Part shown: in pieces, positions 35,897-46,088 of the stretch
Layout: each line of letters starts with the position of its first letter
Numbering within the stretch: position 1 is the stretch's first letter
DNA from: Acinetobacter halotolerans
GTDB taxonomy: Bacteria; Pseudomonadota; Gammaproteobacteria; Pseudomonadales; Moraxellaceae
Length of the DNA stretch: 64,000 bases
Direction of reading: 5' to 3'
Assembly (NCBI RefSeq): GCF_004208515.1
Contig: NZ_SGIM01000014.1
Coordinates: forward strand, 1-64,000
The notes under the pieces: generated by a model
The model's database searches: none
What the model was told of the DNA's origin: nothing
Seen by the model: only the letters and a program-made list of their open reading frames with translations
Made by a program: the position numbers and the translations under genes

Positions 35897-36808
35897 TCAT
35901 TTACTGAGCATTTGCACTGCTGGAGAACGTGCTAAATAATCTAAAGCTTGTTGTGTGTTTCCCTCAGTTTCGGGATGAAATTTGGGTGAAATCCAACGTA
36001 CTGTTGTTTTAAATAAGAAGCTAAGTGTAGGGCCATTATCCGTTTGTTTTGCTTGTCGATGATATTTCGTTAGTAATCCTACTAGTGTGCGTTTCGCAAT
36101 CTTCTGAACAGCTTGATCTGGATCTTGCTTGCCTAGTTTACGACCAACATCTGCGAGTACATAAATAAAAATAGGAAATACCAGGGCCATTAAGAACTGA
36201 CGATATAAATAAAAAAGAACATTATTTGGAATCATTTCTTTAAATAAATCAAATGCTACACAGCGATGCTCAACTTCTTCAGCCAAATGCCAACGGAACA
36301 TATCCGCAATCACTGGATCTGCTTTATCCCATGACTTATTGTCCAGACACCACTGACCAAGCGCACCTGTAAAATGTTCGATTGCAGCAACGATTCCCAC
36401 TCTAGTAACCAACCAAAATTGTTCTAGTGGCTTTAACTCTAATGCTTTAATTCCTAAAGGGCTTTCACCAAGTAGAGTGCTAAAAATCCAATTAATTTTT
36501 TTCAATGCAGGATCAAGATTATAGCCGTGCTGGATAAGAAATTCTTGCGCACTCTGATGTGCACGCGCATGTGTTGCTTCTTGACGAATGAACCCTTTTA
36601 CATCATCTATTAAAATTGAGCTTTTAATATAAGGTAAGGTCTTGTTATAGACACGACAAAACCAAAACTCACCTGCAGGCAAAATCAGGTTAATTCCATT
36701 AATCAAATGAGAGCAAACAGGATCATTTGGAATCCACTGCACAGGGGAATTTGAAAAATCAAACTTTACTGGCCTTGCAACAAGTTTGTGATGAACAACC
36801 GCATTCAT
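35897..36808 (-). CDS. PF10118 predicted metal-dependent hydrolase (copy C)
   Basis: The 303-residue protein is a distant paralogue of copies A and B, with the metal motifs conserved: Glu77-x-x-His80 in RQEATHARAH, Glu144-His145 in AAIEHFTGALGQW and Glu178-x-x-His181 in HLAEEVEHRCVAFD. A hydrophobic stretch near 195-215 (FLYRQFLMALVFPIFIYVLA) suggests membrane contact. A GAGGTC site precedes the ATG. It precedes the DUF6091 binding protein on the same strand, and an AraC regulator of the same type as copy 1 lies divergently beyond the relic gene. Confidence 0.85.
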   Translation of the reverse strand: MNAVVHHKLVARPVKFDFSNSPVQWIPNDPVCSHLINGINLILPAGEFWFCRVYNKTLPYIKSSILIDDVKGFIRQEATHARAHQSAQEFLIQHGYNLDPALKKINWIFSTLLGESPLGIKALELKPLEQFWLVTRVGIVAAIEHFTGALGQWCLDNKSWDKADPVIADMFRWHLAEEVEHRCVAFDLFKEMIPNNVLFYLYRQFLMALVFPIFIYVLADVGRKLGKQDPDQAVQKIAKRTLVGLLTKYHRQAKQTDNGPTLSFLFKTTVRWISPKFHPETEGNTQQALDYLARSPAVQMLSK

Positions 36809-36870
36809 ATTGACCTCTACTTACAATCTAGGTTTATATCGTCTAAACATTTAGAATCAGAAAAATTAAT

Positions 36871-37003
36871 TCACGATTCTGCACTTAAAGAGCGTTCAAA
36901 AATCTGTTCTCTCAGCCGTACAACGCGCACGTTTTAAAACGCCCATCATTAAAGGATCATAAATGTCTAATTTTGTGAGTTCGATTCGTCCATCGCTCAA
37001 CAT
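36871..37003 (-). pseudogene. Relic 3' end of a second DUF6091 gene
   Basis: The minus strand from the ATG-like codon at 37003 encodes MLSDGRIELTKLDIYDPLM followed by MGVLKRARCTAERTDF and a stop at 36898-36896. This aligns with the C-terminus of the intact gene at 34759 (MMRDGRIELTQRGIYDAGM, then MSVLKKARCSVDKANF). Removing one T from a five-T run restores the tail as ERSLSAES against ECSLDGE in the intact copy, with a stop at 36873-36871. Everything upstream of about residue 290 of the gene is missing. The fragment is thus a truncated, frameshifted remnant of a diverged paralogue. Confidence 0.8.
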
Positions 37004-37088
37004 TTATTAAGGCTATTTTTAAATAAAAAAAAATGTTGTAATAGTTCTTAGCAAGCCATTTTGGTATCATTTCCCGACGTTAATTTTT

Positions 37089-38093
37089 ATGAAACTGAAT
37101 AAAGAAATAGAAAAAACAGTTCCAGGTACCTACATTGCTTTAATGGTTGATGTGGTATCACGTTGGGATATTTCAGGAGATGAGCTTTTAAAAGGGTCTG
37201 GTCTTAATACAAACCAATTGCTCCAGCCCTTATGGCGGGCAGATGCCAAAATTGTGATGGGAATCCTACGACGAGCACTCGAACTCACCCAAGTACCTGC
37301 TTTAGAGTTTGGTTTTTATCTCGGTATTCAAATGACCATTACATGTCATGGCCTTATGGGTATGACTGCAATGTTGGCCCGCGATGTTAGAGAAGCGTTG
37401 AATATTGCCCAAGAGTTTATTTCACTTCAATCCAGCATACATACCATCAAACTCGAAGTTTTAGATGATCACGCAATAATTATCTTTCAGCAGACTGAAG
37501 CTTATTATCTTGATGAGGTTATTCAAATTGCGTTATTGCTTGGTTTTGCCCAAATGGGAAAAAGCATTTCTGGGCATGAATTAACTGGTTTTGCAGATGT
37601 TCAATTTAGTAAACCTACTTATTTTGATAAATTACTACCCTTACTTCCTGGTGAAATAAGATTTAATCGCCCCATAACACGTCTAGAATTTAAAAAAGAA
37701 ATTTTAGATATTCCTTTGCTACACTCGGACCCAATTGCTGAGCGTCTCGCTCGAGAAGAATGTAAATTACAGTTACGTAAGTTATTAAAACAAAATAGCT
37801 TTAATCATATTATCCAAGATTTGATTTATGATGAAAGTATGGGAATTAGTCCATTAACAGAAATACTTAAAAAATTGAAAATCTCAGAACGCACTTTACA
37901 ACGAAAATTAGAAAGTGAAGGAACTAACTTTAGAGAGCTTGTCGACAAAATACGATGTGAAAAAGCGATCCAGCTCCTTAAAAATCCTAATTTATCTCTT
38001 GAAAATATTGCTACCCACCTTGGGTATACAAGTGCCAAAAACTTCTCTCGCGCATTTAAACGCTGGACAGGATCAACACCTCGAAAACATTAA
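37089..38093 (+). CDS. AraC family regulator (copy 2)
   Basis: The 334-residue protein has a PF12625-like N-terminal ligand domain (VPGTYIALMVDVVSRWDISGDELLKGSGL) and a C-terminal AraC domain with ISPLTEILKKLKISERTLQRKL and LENIATHLGYTSAKNFSRAFKRWTGSTPRKH. It is of the same general type as copy 1 but clearly diverged. It is divergent from the DUF6091 relic and the PF10118 copy C gene, which are its most likely targets. Upstream signals are weak: there is no clear ribosome-binding site before the ATG. Confidence 0.9.
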   Translation: MKLNKEIEKTVPGTYIALMVDVVSRWDISGDELLKGSGLNTNQLLQPLWRADAKIVMGILRRALELTQVPALEFGFYLGIQMTITCHGLMGMTAMLARDVREALNIAQEFISLQSSIHTIKLEVLDDHAIIIFQQTEAYYLDEVIQIALLLGFAQMGKSISGHELTGFADVQFSKPTYFDKLLPLLPGEIRFNRPITRLEFKKEILDIPLLHSDPIAERLAREECKLQLRKLLKQNSFNHIIQDLIYDESMGISPLTEILKKLKISERTLQRKLESEGTNFRELVDKIRCEKAIQLLKNPNLSLENIATHLGYTSAKNFSRAFKRWTGSTPRKH

Positions 38094-38331
38094 TTCACTA
38101 AGTTTTAAAAATCTATTTAAAATAATATCATTTCTGACGTTAATCCATTGCAAATGAATTTATCAAACTTACAACTCAAAGGCCAAGACTTCTCACCTAA
38201 CTGTTATGGTAATTTAAAATTCTGTTAGCACAATCCATTGTGCAATCAGTATTAAAGCAAAGTCGTTGCTAGCGAGCACTCTGTTCACCACTAAAAGTGA
38301 TAAAACAGCACCATGTTGATACCTACTCGAT

Positions 38332-38505
38332 CTACTTATTATGTTGAATCGAATGCTGCACTTGGGTCGCATTTTGCTTTTGCTGAGAAGGCATATAATC
38401 AGGCTGATGACTCACGGCAAGAAAGAAGAAAACTAAAAATAAACAACCGAATAAAATACTCATCCCAACCGTAATATATGGGAACTTTTGTGGCTTCTGA
38501 GACAT
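38332..38505 (-). CDS. Small single-pass membrane protein, unknown function
   Basis: The start at 38505 (MSQKPQKFPYITVG) has AGGAG nine bases upstream; the longer frame to 38535 covers that site and is less likely. The 57-residue product has one transmembrane segment (ITVGMSILFGCLFLVFFFLAV) and a Gln/Asn-rich, probably periplasmic tail. I recognise no domain. It is 41 bases downstream of the next gene in the same direction and may be co-transcribed with it. Confidence 0.7.
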   Translation of the reverse strand: MSQKPQKFPYITVGMSILFGCLFLVFFFLAVSHQPDYMPSQQKQNATQVQHSIQHNK

Positions 38506-38546
38506 ATCATCTGCTCCTAAAATCATAAATTTCAAATTTTGAAAAA

Positions 38547-39365
38547 CTAAATCGTGATCAGTGCTCTATAACCCGCACCATTTTGAATACGGGTTTGCAT
38601 GTATTCGGCATAGACCGATAATTTTTCAAAGATATGCTCTGCATAGAACATATCTTCAATGAGATGGCTGGCTTGACTCTTGCTGAACTGACCAATTTGC
38701 GAGACAAGATTTGCGTTTAAATCTGAAAACAACATACAAAGCGTTTTATGCCATTCATCTTTATTTTTGAACAATAATTTTCTGGTATTAATCAGATCAT
38801 CATTGACTATGCTTTTTGCTACATCTGCATGAATCACATCAATTTTTATATCGAAATATGCTTGCAGTATGTTGCGTTGTTCATCATCTATAACTAAATG
38901 GGTAATCAAGAAAATATGAGAGATATCTGTTCGACATAGTGCTTTGACCAAGCTTCGATAGAGGAAGTCTTCTTCGCTTGTCATGTAATCAACCAGATCA
39001 AGATGGAGTTTAAGGCTCTGAATTACATCTTCAACCTTTAGATTGGTACTTCTTTCGGCCTGATAGTATTGATTCAAAATTGATAACACAGATGACGCAA
39101 CAGGCGTTGTATACATCACAGCTTGATTTAGATTCGCGATAATAAATGGTGCAAATAAATAAGCCAGATTATTATCGTTTTGCCCAATTTTTGCTTGTGC
39201 GATATACGCTATTTTCTCTTTAGAGAAATCTCTAAGCACCTTTGCACGTAACAAGGTCGCCTCTAGATTTACATATTCAAGCACGAGCTGTTTTTGCATC
39301 GATTGCGAAGGTGTTGTCTCTTTAAAAAACCGAGTCATCGCATTTAATTGCTTCGTCACAAACAT
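38547..39365 (-). CDS. Unknown alpha-helical protein
   Basis: The AAGGGC upstream sits better for MFVTKQLNAM (39365) than for the ATG two codons earlier. The product of about 272 residues is predominantly helical by eye, without signal peptide or obvious membrane helix (FAPFIIANLNQAVMYTTPVASSVLSIL is the most hydrophobic part). No motif or family is recognised. It is divergent from the MocR-type regulator across 230 bases, which makes it a candidate target of that regulator. Confidence 0.7.
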   Translation of the reverse strand: MFVTKQLNAMTRFFKETTPSQSMQKQLVLEYVNLEATLLRAKVLRDFSKEKIAYIAQAKIGQNDNNLAYLFAPFIIANLNQAVMYTTPVASSVLSILNQYYQAERSTNLKVEDVIQSLKLHLDLVDYMTSEEDFLYRSLVKALCRTDISHIFLITHLVIDDEQRNILQAYFDIKIDVIHADVAKSIVNDDLINTRKLLFKNKDEWHKTLCMLFSDLNANLVSQIGQFSKSQASHLIEDMFYAEHIFEKLSVYAEYMQTRIQNGAGYRALITI

Positions 39366-39597
39366 CGTCATACGCCCTTAAGTCCAAATCAAATTTTGAG
39401 CGACCATGCAATTATTGCCAGTAGATACCAAATAAGTTGCTTCGTTCATGCTGTTATTGTGAAGGAATGAGCAATAGGTGGATAGCGACAGAGTTTGACT
39501 AAAAAAATATAACAGATTATTCATATACTCTCATTCTGTTATAAAATTAAATCAATTAATTCTGCATTCTCATAACCAGATTTGGATTCATGACCTT

Positions 39598-41004
39598 ATG
39601 TATAAATCAGAACAGTTGGCACATAAGCTTAAACTTCTCATCGAGAATGGTACGTGGCAAGCGCATAGCAAATTACCCTCATTGCGTGAGCAAGTACAAA
39701 TCTCGGGTTTTAGTTTAATTACAGTGATGAATGCTTACCAAGAACTAGAAGCACAGGGACTGATTTATTCAAAAGAAAAATCGGGTTATTTTATCGCGGA
39801 ACAAAGCAATCCAAACATTCCCCAAACCTATTCTGTGGTTTCTTTAAATCCTAAAATTGAAATTAACTCGTTGGTTTTTAAATACCTGAAATCTATTCAG
39901 TCCAAACAAGTCAGTCCTTTAGGTTCGGCCTTTCCAGAGAGTCAATTGCTCTATCCGCCCAAGCTCATTCAAATTATGGGACAACTGGCACGTAATCGGC
40001 ATAGTTACGATCAAACCTCAAACCTCCCCCCGGGAAACTTAGCCTTAAGAAAACTGATTGCTCAACGCTATTGTATGCAAGGGATTCCAACTGAGGCCGA
40101 TGATATCGTCATTACATCAGGTGGTTTAGATGCACTTAACCTTTCTCTGCAAGCGATTACGCAACCGGGAGATTATATTTTATTGCAACAAACCATCTTT
40201 TATGGCGCTTGGCAAGCGGCTGAACGTTTGGGTTTAAAAGTCGTTACCATTCCCGAACACCCTCAGCATGGTTTTGATCTTGAAGCATTTGAGCAAGTGA
40301 TTCGAGATTATCCAATTAAAGTATGTTGGTTCATGCTGAATGCACATAATCCAATTGGATTTACCGTAAGCGAAGAGATTAAATATAAAATCGCAAAGCT
40401 TTTACATGAGCATCAAATTCATTTGATTGAAGATGATGTCTATGAAGAACTATTTTATGGTCACCAAAAACCATTGCCGATGAAGTACTTTGATCAGCAA
40501 AATTTAGTATTACACTGCTCTTCTTTTTCAAAAACCTTGGGTTCAGGTTTTCGTGTAGGCTGGGTTTATGCAGGCAAATTCTCAGAGCATATCCAACATT
40601 TGCAACTGATGAGTACCATTTCAGCGAATGCATTGATTCAAAATGCACTGGTTGAGTTTCTTTCACATCATCATTATGAAAAGCACTTAAGAACACTTCG
40701 ACGCACTTTAGAAAAAAATAAAAAGCAATTTTTTCATTATCTGAAACAGCATTTACCCCAAGGCAGCAAAGTTTATAACTATCCAAGTGGTTTTTTTCTT
40801 TGGATTCAACTGCCTGACAAGGTCAGTAGTATGCAAGTGTATGAACAATTGATTCAGCGTCAAGTCGGTGTTGCCCCTAGTCCATTATTTAATGTTTTGC
40901 CCTCTCATCAACAATTCATTCGCATGAATTGTTCTTTTGATTGGACTGAGCAGATTCAACACGCCGTTGAACTATTCATTGATGTTATTCAGGATGGAAT
41001 GTAA
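39598..41004 (+). CDS. MocR-type regulator (GntR HTH plus aminotransferase domain)
   Basis: The 468-residue protein has an N-terminal winged helix (KLPSLREQVQISGFSLITVMNAYQELEAQGLIYSKEKSGYF) and a fold-type I aminotransferase-like domain. That domain has the cofactor loop ITSGGLDALN, NAHNPIGFTVS, DDVYEELFYG and the PLP-binding Lys in SSFSKTLGSGFRVGW. MocR proteins sense PLP, often with an amino compound, and usually act on the divergent gene; here that is the unknown gene at 38547. It is convergent with gdhA, so a role in amino-acid catabolism is possible but unsupported. Confidence 0.92.
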   Translation: MYKSEQLAHKLKLLIENGTWQAHSKLPSLREQVQISGFSLITVMNAYQELEAQGLIYSKEKSGYFIAEQSNPNIPQTYSVVSLNPKIEINSLVFKYLKSIQSKQVSPLGSAFPESQLLYPPKLIQIMGQLARNRHSYDQTSNLPPGNLALRKLIAQRYCMQGIPTEADDIVITSGGLDALNLSLQAITQPGDYILLQQTIFYGAWQAAERLGLKVVTIPEHPQHGFDLEAFEQVIRDYPIKVCWFMLNAHNPIGFTVSEEIKYKIAKLLHEHQIHLIEDDVYEELFYGHQKPLPMKYFDQQNLVLHCSSFSKTLGSGFRVGWVYAGKFSEHIQHLQLMSTISANALIQNALVEFLSHHHYEKHLRTLRRTLEKNKKQFFHYLKQHLPQGSKVYNYPSGFFLWIQLPDKVSSMQVYEQLIQRQVGVAPSPLFNVLPSHQQFIRMNCSFDWTEQIQHAVELFIDVIQDGM

Positions 41005-41018
41005 TTTACTGCACTATA

Positions 41019-41055
41019 AAAAACGACCTTAAAGCACTCGCTCTAAGATCGTTTT
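41019..41055. terminator. Bidirectional terminator between mocR and gdhA
   Basis: AAAACGACCTTAAAGC and GCTCTAAGATCGTTTT form a 16-position stem with two internal mismatches and a five-base loop. T runs in both directions serve the two convergent genes. Confidence 0.8.
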
Positions 41056-41072
41056 GATTCACCCAGTTAAAG

Positions 41073-42344
41073 TTAACCTGGGAAAATTCCGCGTTCCATA
41101 CGTGCTTTCAGGATGCGTTCACAACCCAAAATAAAGGCCGCAGTTCTGAGGCTACATGCTTTTTCACTTGCGGTATGCCATACATCGTTGATCGCTTGGA
41201 TCATCAACTTATCTAGTCTTTGATTAATTTCATCTTCTGACCAGAAATAACTCGCCATATCCTGAACCCATTCAAAATAACTTACGGTTACACCGCCCGC
41301 GTTACAAATTACGTCTGGGACAATAGTGACACCACGTTTGATCAACATATCATCTGCATCAGGATAGGTTGGACCGTTTGCACCTTCGAGAACCAATTTC
41401 GCTGTGATTTTTTCAGCACGTTCAACAGTGATTTGCCCTTCCAATGCTGCTGGAATCAAAATATCCATCTCAACAGACCAGAAATCTTCATCGCTAATTG
41501 CTTGTGCGCCAGCAAAGCCACCTACACCTTGGTTTTTCTCAAAATAAACTTTTAGTTCTTCTAAGTTAATTCCTTCAGGATTGTAAATAGTGCCTGTGTG
41601 GTCCTGAATCGTCACAATTTTCGATCCCGATTCAACAAACAAGTAAGCCGCTTCGCTACCCACGTTACCAAAACCTTGAACCGCAATTTTTGCGCCTTCT
41701 AAAGGAAGTTTGATTTTGTCTGCAACTTGCTGACCTGTGATAAACACTCCACGACCAGTCGCTTTGACACGACCTAATGAACCGCCTAAATGTACAGGTT
41801 TACCTGTCACAACACCTGTTACGGTATGACCTTGACCAGATGAATAGGTATCCATAATCCAACCCATTACATTTGCATTGGTACCTACATCAGGTGCTGG
41901 AATATCTTTTTGTGGCCCAATGATATGACTGATTTCACTGGTATAACGACGTGTTAAACGCTCTAACTCACGTGGTGAAAGTTTACGTGGATCTACACGC
42001 ACACCACCTTTTGCTCCACCGAATGGAAGATTTAATACCGCAGTTTTAATGGTCATCCATGCAGACAGTGCCATTACTTCATTCAAATCTACATCTGGAT
42101 GATAGCGAATACCGCCCTTACCTGGTCCACGCGATAAGTTGTGTTGAACACGATAGCCTTCAAAGTGTTGAATCGTACCGTCATCCATCACAATCGGCAC
42201 ATCTACAATCAAAGCACGTTTAGGACGTTTGAGTGTATCGATATAATCTTCTAAATGCTCTAGATAAGGAGCAACACGATCAATTTGTTCGAGATAGGTT
42301 GACCATGGACCGTTATTTTGAGAGATATAAGATAAATTAGACAT
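41073..42344 (-). CDS. gdhA: Glu/Leu/Phe/Val dehydrogenase family, probable glutamate dehydrogenase
   Basis: The 423-residue enzyme oxidatively deaminates glutamate to 2-oxoglutarate and ammonia, or the reverse. The substrate motif [42 protein letters not shown] holds the catalytic Lys and the family signature; the nucleotide fold has [17 protein letters not shown]. Length and the PDVGTN motif match the 420-residue bacterial GDHs, often NAD-linked. A GAGGAT site precedes the ATG. It follows hutG by 57 bases, separated by a hairpin. Placed here it would convert the glutamate made by the Hut pathway. Confidence 0.92.
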   Translation of the reverse strand: MSNLSYISQNNGPWSTYLEQIDRVAPYLEHLEDYIDTLKRPKRALIVDVPIVMDDGTIQHFEGYRVQHNLSRGPGKGGIRYHPDVDLNEVMALSAWMTIKTAVLNLPFGGAKGGVRVDPRKLSPRELERLTRRYTSEISHIIGPQKDIPAPDVGTNANVMGWIMDTYSSGQGHTVTGVVTGKPVHLGGSLGRVKATGRGVFITGQQVADKIKLPLEGAKIAVQGFGNVGSEAAYLFVESGSKIVTIQDHTGTIYNPEGINLEELKVYFEKNQGVGGFAGAQAISDEDFWSVEMDILIPAALEGQITVERAEKITAKLVLEGANGPTYPDADDMLIKRGVTIVPDVICNAGGVTVSYFEWVQDMASYFWSEDEINQRLDKLMIQAINDVWHTASEKACSLRTAAFILGCERILKARMERGIFPG

Positions 42345-42368
42345 TGTCTATCCTCATAAAATTAAAAA

Positions 42369-42404
42369 TTGATGGAGCGACTACTTGCGCAGCCGATCCA
42401 TCAA
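42369..42404 (-). terminator. Hairpin overlapping the hutG stop, before gdhA
   Basis: TTGATGGA (42369-42376) and TCCATCAA (42397-42404) are perfect 8-bp arms; the second covers the hutG TGA. On the minus strand the stem runs into ATTTTTAATTTT. It is a weak terminator or attenuator that could lower gdhA expression relative to hutG. Confidence 0.5.
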
Positions 42405-43321
42405 TCGAATATGTAATTAAAAATAATATATGCAGCTAATTTGGATGTTCGATTATCCAAATCAAACCGTGGATTACATTCCGCCACGTCAAAAACACGG
42501 ATTTTCCCTGTTTCCTTAATGGCATGAAACAGCGGATCAAAGATTGATAAATCAATTCCTTTCACTGCTGGTGCGCTCACACCTGGAGCAATGCTGGCAC
42601 TAAATACATCCAGATCTACTGTAATGTATAAGTGGTCAACTTTTTCGATAAAACCGTTAATTTTCGCAATCAAATGATCAATTTTTGAGGGTTGTAATTG
42701 TTGATCGTATATATATTCGCAATTTAAGCGATCTGCTGTTTCAAACAGCACTTTCGTGTTGGAATGTTTCGCAACGCCGATACATAGATAATGAAATTCT
42801 TGATCATGTTGTGATGATAGTTGTGCTGCATTTAAAAATGGCGTACCTGAACTGACACGCTCTGCTTCACGCAAATCAAAATGTGCATCAAAGTTGATAA
42901 TGCCAATTTTATTATCTGGTTGATGCTTTTGAATATAGTGAAATAGTCCAGAGAAGCTCCCAAAAGCAACCTCATGGCCGCCGCCTAAAACAATCGGCTT
43001 CATGCCTTGTTTTAAACTTCTTTCCACCTGTTCAGCCAACTCTGCCTGAGCTTTTTCTAACTGACCTTGATCACAGACTACGGTACCAACATCTGCGATC
43101 GTGACAGGCTGATGAACAGGTAAGTTTGCCAATTGAGCACGAATCATATCCGGTGCATCTGCTGCGCCTAAGCGACCTTTATTACGTTTCACCCCCTCAT
43201 CCGAACTAAAGCCAATTAAGGCAAAAGCGGCATGTTGGCTGGTATTGACCACTTGATGGATGCGTAAATGCCCGTCACCTTCACCATCTTGTCGTCCTTG
43301 CCACGTAAATGAATGATTCAT
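42401..43321 (-). CDS. hutG: Formimidoylglutamase
   Basis: HutG cleaves N-formimidoyl-glutamate to glutamate and formamide, the last Hut step. The protein belongs to the ureohydrolase family with manganese ligands in LGGGHEVAFG, NFDAHFDLR and TVDLDVFSASIAPGVSAPA. MNHSFTWQGR at 43321 is the likely start; the frame continues to a GTG at 43333 that overlaps a possible ribosome-binding site. It lies 34 bases after hutI on the same strand. Confidence 0.94.
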   Translation of the reverse strand: MNHSFTWQGRQDGEGDGHLRIHQVVNTSQHAAFALIGFSSDEGVKRNKGRLGAADAPDMIRAQLANLPVHQPVTIADVGTVVCDQGQLEKAQAELAEQVERSLKQGMKPIVLGGGHEVAFGSFSGLFHYIQKHQPDNKIGIINFDAHFDLREAERVSSGTPFLNAAQLSSQHDQEFHYLCIGVAKHSNTKVLFETADRLNCEYIYDQQLQPSKIDHLIAKINGFIEKVDHLYITVDLDVFSASIAPGVSAPAVKGIDLSIFDPLFHAIKETGKIRVFDVAECNPRFDLDNRTSKLAAYIIFNYIFD

Positions 43322-43355
43322 AATCAATGTCACTCTTTAAAAATTAATTTTGATA

Positions 43356-44561
43356 CTAAAAAACAATTTCATTGCCATGTTGAACAATCCGTTTCGGTAA
43401 ATCACCACCGAGCCAGTACACAATTTCAGATGGATGTTCAATATCCCACGCAATAAAGTCGGCAACTTTGCCTTGTTCTAAACTTCCATGCGTATCCTGT
43501 AGACCGAGTGCATGGGCTGCATGAATGGTCACACCTGCCAACGCTTGTTCTGGGGTTAAACGAAATAAGGTGCTGCCCATATTGAGCATCAAACGCAAAG
43601 ACAATGCTGGTGAAGTACCCGGATTTAAATCACTCGACAATGCAATCCGAACACCATGCTTATGTAAACTTTCGAGTGGTGGAAGCTGCGTTTCTCTCAG
43701 GAAATAAAATGCGCCGGGTAATAGCACAGCGACAGTTCCCGCTTCTGCCATTGCCTTAACATCATCTTCAGTCATAAATTCCAAATGATCTGCTGATAAT
43801 GCATGGTAATGTGCCGCTAAGCTTGATCCACCCAGTGATGACAATTGCTCTGCATGTAATTTAATCGGCAAATTCAAAGCTTGTGCCGTTTTAAATACAC
43901 GTTCGACTTGCTCAGGTGAAAATGCTAGATACTCACAAAAAGCATCCACCGCATCCACGAGACCTTCCTGATGTAATTTTGGCAGCATGTCAGTACAGAT
44001 ATGCTCAATATACGCATCACTTTGATCTTTATATTCAGGAGGTAAAGCATGTGCTGCTAAGCAGGTACTTTTCACGGTCAGGGGTAAAGTTTGCGCGATC
44101 TGACGAATCACACGCAGCATTTTCCGTTCATTTTCATAATCCAAGCCATAACCCGACTTGATTTCAATGGTGGTCACACCTTCTTTCTGCATACAACGAA
44201 TACGTTTGAGTGCCGATGCAAGTAATTGCTCTTCAGTTGCTTCACGTGTTGCACGCACTGTACTTGCAATCCCACCGCCACTTGCAGCGATCTCTGCATA
44301 ACTCACACCTTGCAAACGTTGTTCAAATTCGACACTACGGTTGCCCCCAAAAACACTATGGGTATGACAATCAATCATACCCGGTGTCACCCACGCGCCT
44401 TTGAGATCAATAGACTCCACATAATCATCAGCAGGCGCATCTTTTTCTGCACCAATCCAATGAATGTGCTGCCCAAGCGTCACCATGGCAGCATTTTCGA
44501 TACTGGAATATTGTCCATCTTGCATGGTGGCAATATGACAGTTTTTCCAAAGCTTTTTCAT
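43356..44561 (-). CDS. hutI: Imidazolonepropionase
   Basis: HutI opens the ring of 4-imidazolone-5-propanoate to N-formimidoyl-glutamate. The amidohydrolase-fold protein has metal motifs [16 protein letters not shown] and [19 protein letters not shown], with [22 protein letters not shown] near the end. [13 protein letters not shown] at 44561, with GAGGA eight bases upstream, is the preferred start over the longer frame to 44588. It lies about 50 bases after the permease gene in the hut order. Confidence 0.95.
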   Translation of the reverse strand: MKKLWKNCHIATMQDGQYSSIENAAMVTLGQHIHWIGAEKDAPADDYVESIDLKGAWVTPGMIDCHTHSVFGGNRSVEFEQRLQGVSYAEIAASGGGIASTVRATREATEEQLLASALKRIRCMQKEGVTTIEIKSGYGLDYENERKMLRVIRQIAQTLPLTVKSTCLAAHALPPEYKDQSDAYIEHICTDMLPKLHQEGLVDAVDAFCEYLAFSPEQVERVFKTAQALNLPIKLHAEQLSSLGGSSLAAHYHALSADHLEFMTEDDVKAMAEAGTVAVLLPGAFYFLRETQLPPLESLHKHGVRIALSSDLNPGTSPALSLRLMLNMGSTLFRLTPEQALAGVTIHAAHALGLQDTHGSLEQGKVADFIAWDIEHPSEIVYWLGGDLPKRIVQHGNEIVF

Positions 44562-44611
44562 GCATATATCCTCAAAAAGCCCAAGCATCAGATGCTCAGG
44601 CTATTTCGTAT

Positions 44612-46024
44612 TTAGCGTTCCATTCCAATATTCTGCGGCAGACTATGGTCTACGAGTACCGTGTTTTGTTTAGGTTTCACCCATATGCTGTAAGCAATCC
44701 AAAGTAGAATCAACCACGAGATACCGACATAGATCGCAGGTCGAGAGTCAGGGAAATACCCCATCATCACCAAAATAAACAGCATAAACCCGATGGCGAA
44801 TGCAGGCGCATACGGCCAACCAATCACAGGGAAATCAAGTGCTTTAATTTCGGCAGTAGAAAGTTTACGACGCATGGCTATTTGTGACAGTAAGATCATT
44901 AACCAGACCCAAACCGTTGCAAATGTGGCAATTGAAGCAATGATCAGGAACACATTTTCTGGAATCAGATAGTTCAGTAACACACCAATCAATAGTACTC
45001 CAGCCATTACAACCACTGTCATCCAAGGCACGCCATTACGCGAGAGCTTTTGGAATACTTGTGGCGCCTGCCCTTTGTCCGCCATGCCATAAAGCATACG
45101 TCCTGCACCAAACACATCACTATTGATGGCCGAAACAGCTGCGGTAATCACCACGATATTCAAAATCGTTGCAGCAGATCCAATCCCAAGATTTTCAAAA
45201 ATTTGTACAAAAGGACTGCCTTGGCTACCAATTTGATTCCAAGGGAAAATCGACATTAATACAAAGATCGTGAGCACATAGAACAGTAAGATACGAACTG
45301 GCACAGCATTAATCGCTTTAGGAATCGAGGTCTTTGGATCTTTAGATTCACCCGCTGTAATACCAATGATTTCGATACCTCCAAATGCAAACACCACCAC
45401 CGACAAACAAGCGACTAAACCTGCTATTCCGTTAGGCATAAAGCCTTCATGTATCCATAGGTTCTGGATGCCTGTGGTAAAACCACTGTTATCCGCTTGA
45501 AACCCATAAAACATAAGCCCTAAACCGCCTAAAATCATGGCAACAATCGCTGTAACTTTGACGATAGATAACCAAAACTCAAGTTCGCCAAAAACCTTTA
45601 CGTGGATTAAGTTGATTGCCCCTAAGAACATAATCAAAGACAAAATCCAAATCCACCGCGGCACATCTGGATACCAAAATCCCATGTAAATGCCGAATGC
45701 CGTCACGTCAGCAAGAGCCACAATGATCATTTCAAAAACATAGGTCCAACCTGTGGTAAAACCAGCAAATGGACCAATATACTGTGTCGCATAATGGCTA
45801 AATGAACCCGATACTGGGTTCTTTACTGCCATTTCACCAAGTGCCCGCATCACGATATAAATTGCAATCCCTGCAACAATATATGCGAGTATGACCGAAG
45901 GGCCTGCCATACTAATGGCAGTCGCAGAACCGTAAAAAAGTCCCGTTCCAATCGCTGATCCCAATGCTAAGAAACGGATATGACGGGTGTTCAACCCCCG
46001 CTGTAATGTGGAGTGTTGTGACAT
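44612..46024 (-). CDS. hutT: Amino-acid permease of APC family, probable histidine transporter
   Basis: From [34 protein letters not shown] (46024, GGAG upstream) the protein is 470 residues with twelve apparent membrane helices and the AAT-type signature GSAIGTGLF. It closely resembles the ProY/HutT group of proton-driven permeases. Its place between hutH and hutI makes histidine, or possibly urocanate, the likely substrate; residue-level specificity cannot be read by eye. The longer frame to 46072 would place extra charged residues before the conserved start. Confidence 0.92.
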   Translation of the reverse strand: MSQHSTLQRGLNTRHIRFLALGSAIGTGLFYGSATAISMAGPSVILAYIVAGIAIYIVMRALGEMAVKNPVSGSFSHYATQYIGPFAGFTTGWTYVFEMIIVALADVTAFGIYMGFWYPDVPRWIWILSLIMFLGAINLIHVKVFGELEFWLSIVKVTAIVAMILGGLGLMFYGFQADNSGFTTGIQNLWIHEGFMPNGIAGLVACLSVVVFAFGGIEIIGITAGESKDPKTSIPKAINAVPVRILLFYVLTIFVLMSIFPWNQIGSQGSPFVQIFENLGIGSAATILNIVVITAAVSAINSDVFGAGRMLYGMADKGQAPQVFQKLSRNGVPWMTVVVMAGVLLIGVLLNYLIPENVFLIIASIATFATVWVWLMILLSQIAMRRKLSTAEIKALDFPVIGWPYAPAFAIGFMLFILVMMGYFPDSRPAIYVGISWLILLWIAYSIWVKPKQNTVLVDHSLPQNIGMER

Positions 46025-46088
46025 TATAATCTCCAATCCTTGAGTAAATTTAGTTAGATTCGGCCACTCCATGTGGCCGTTTTATTGA

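Noticed and set aside
38229-38242. Palindrome CACAAT-cc-ATTGTG after AraC copy 2
   Set aside because: Short arms, far from the stop, no U tail and no second copy seen; not enough to call an operator or terminator.
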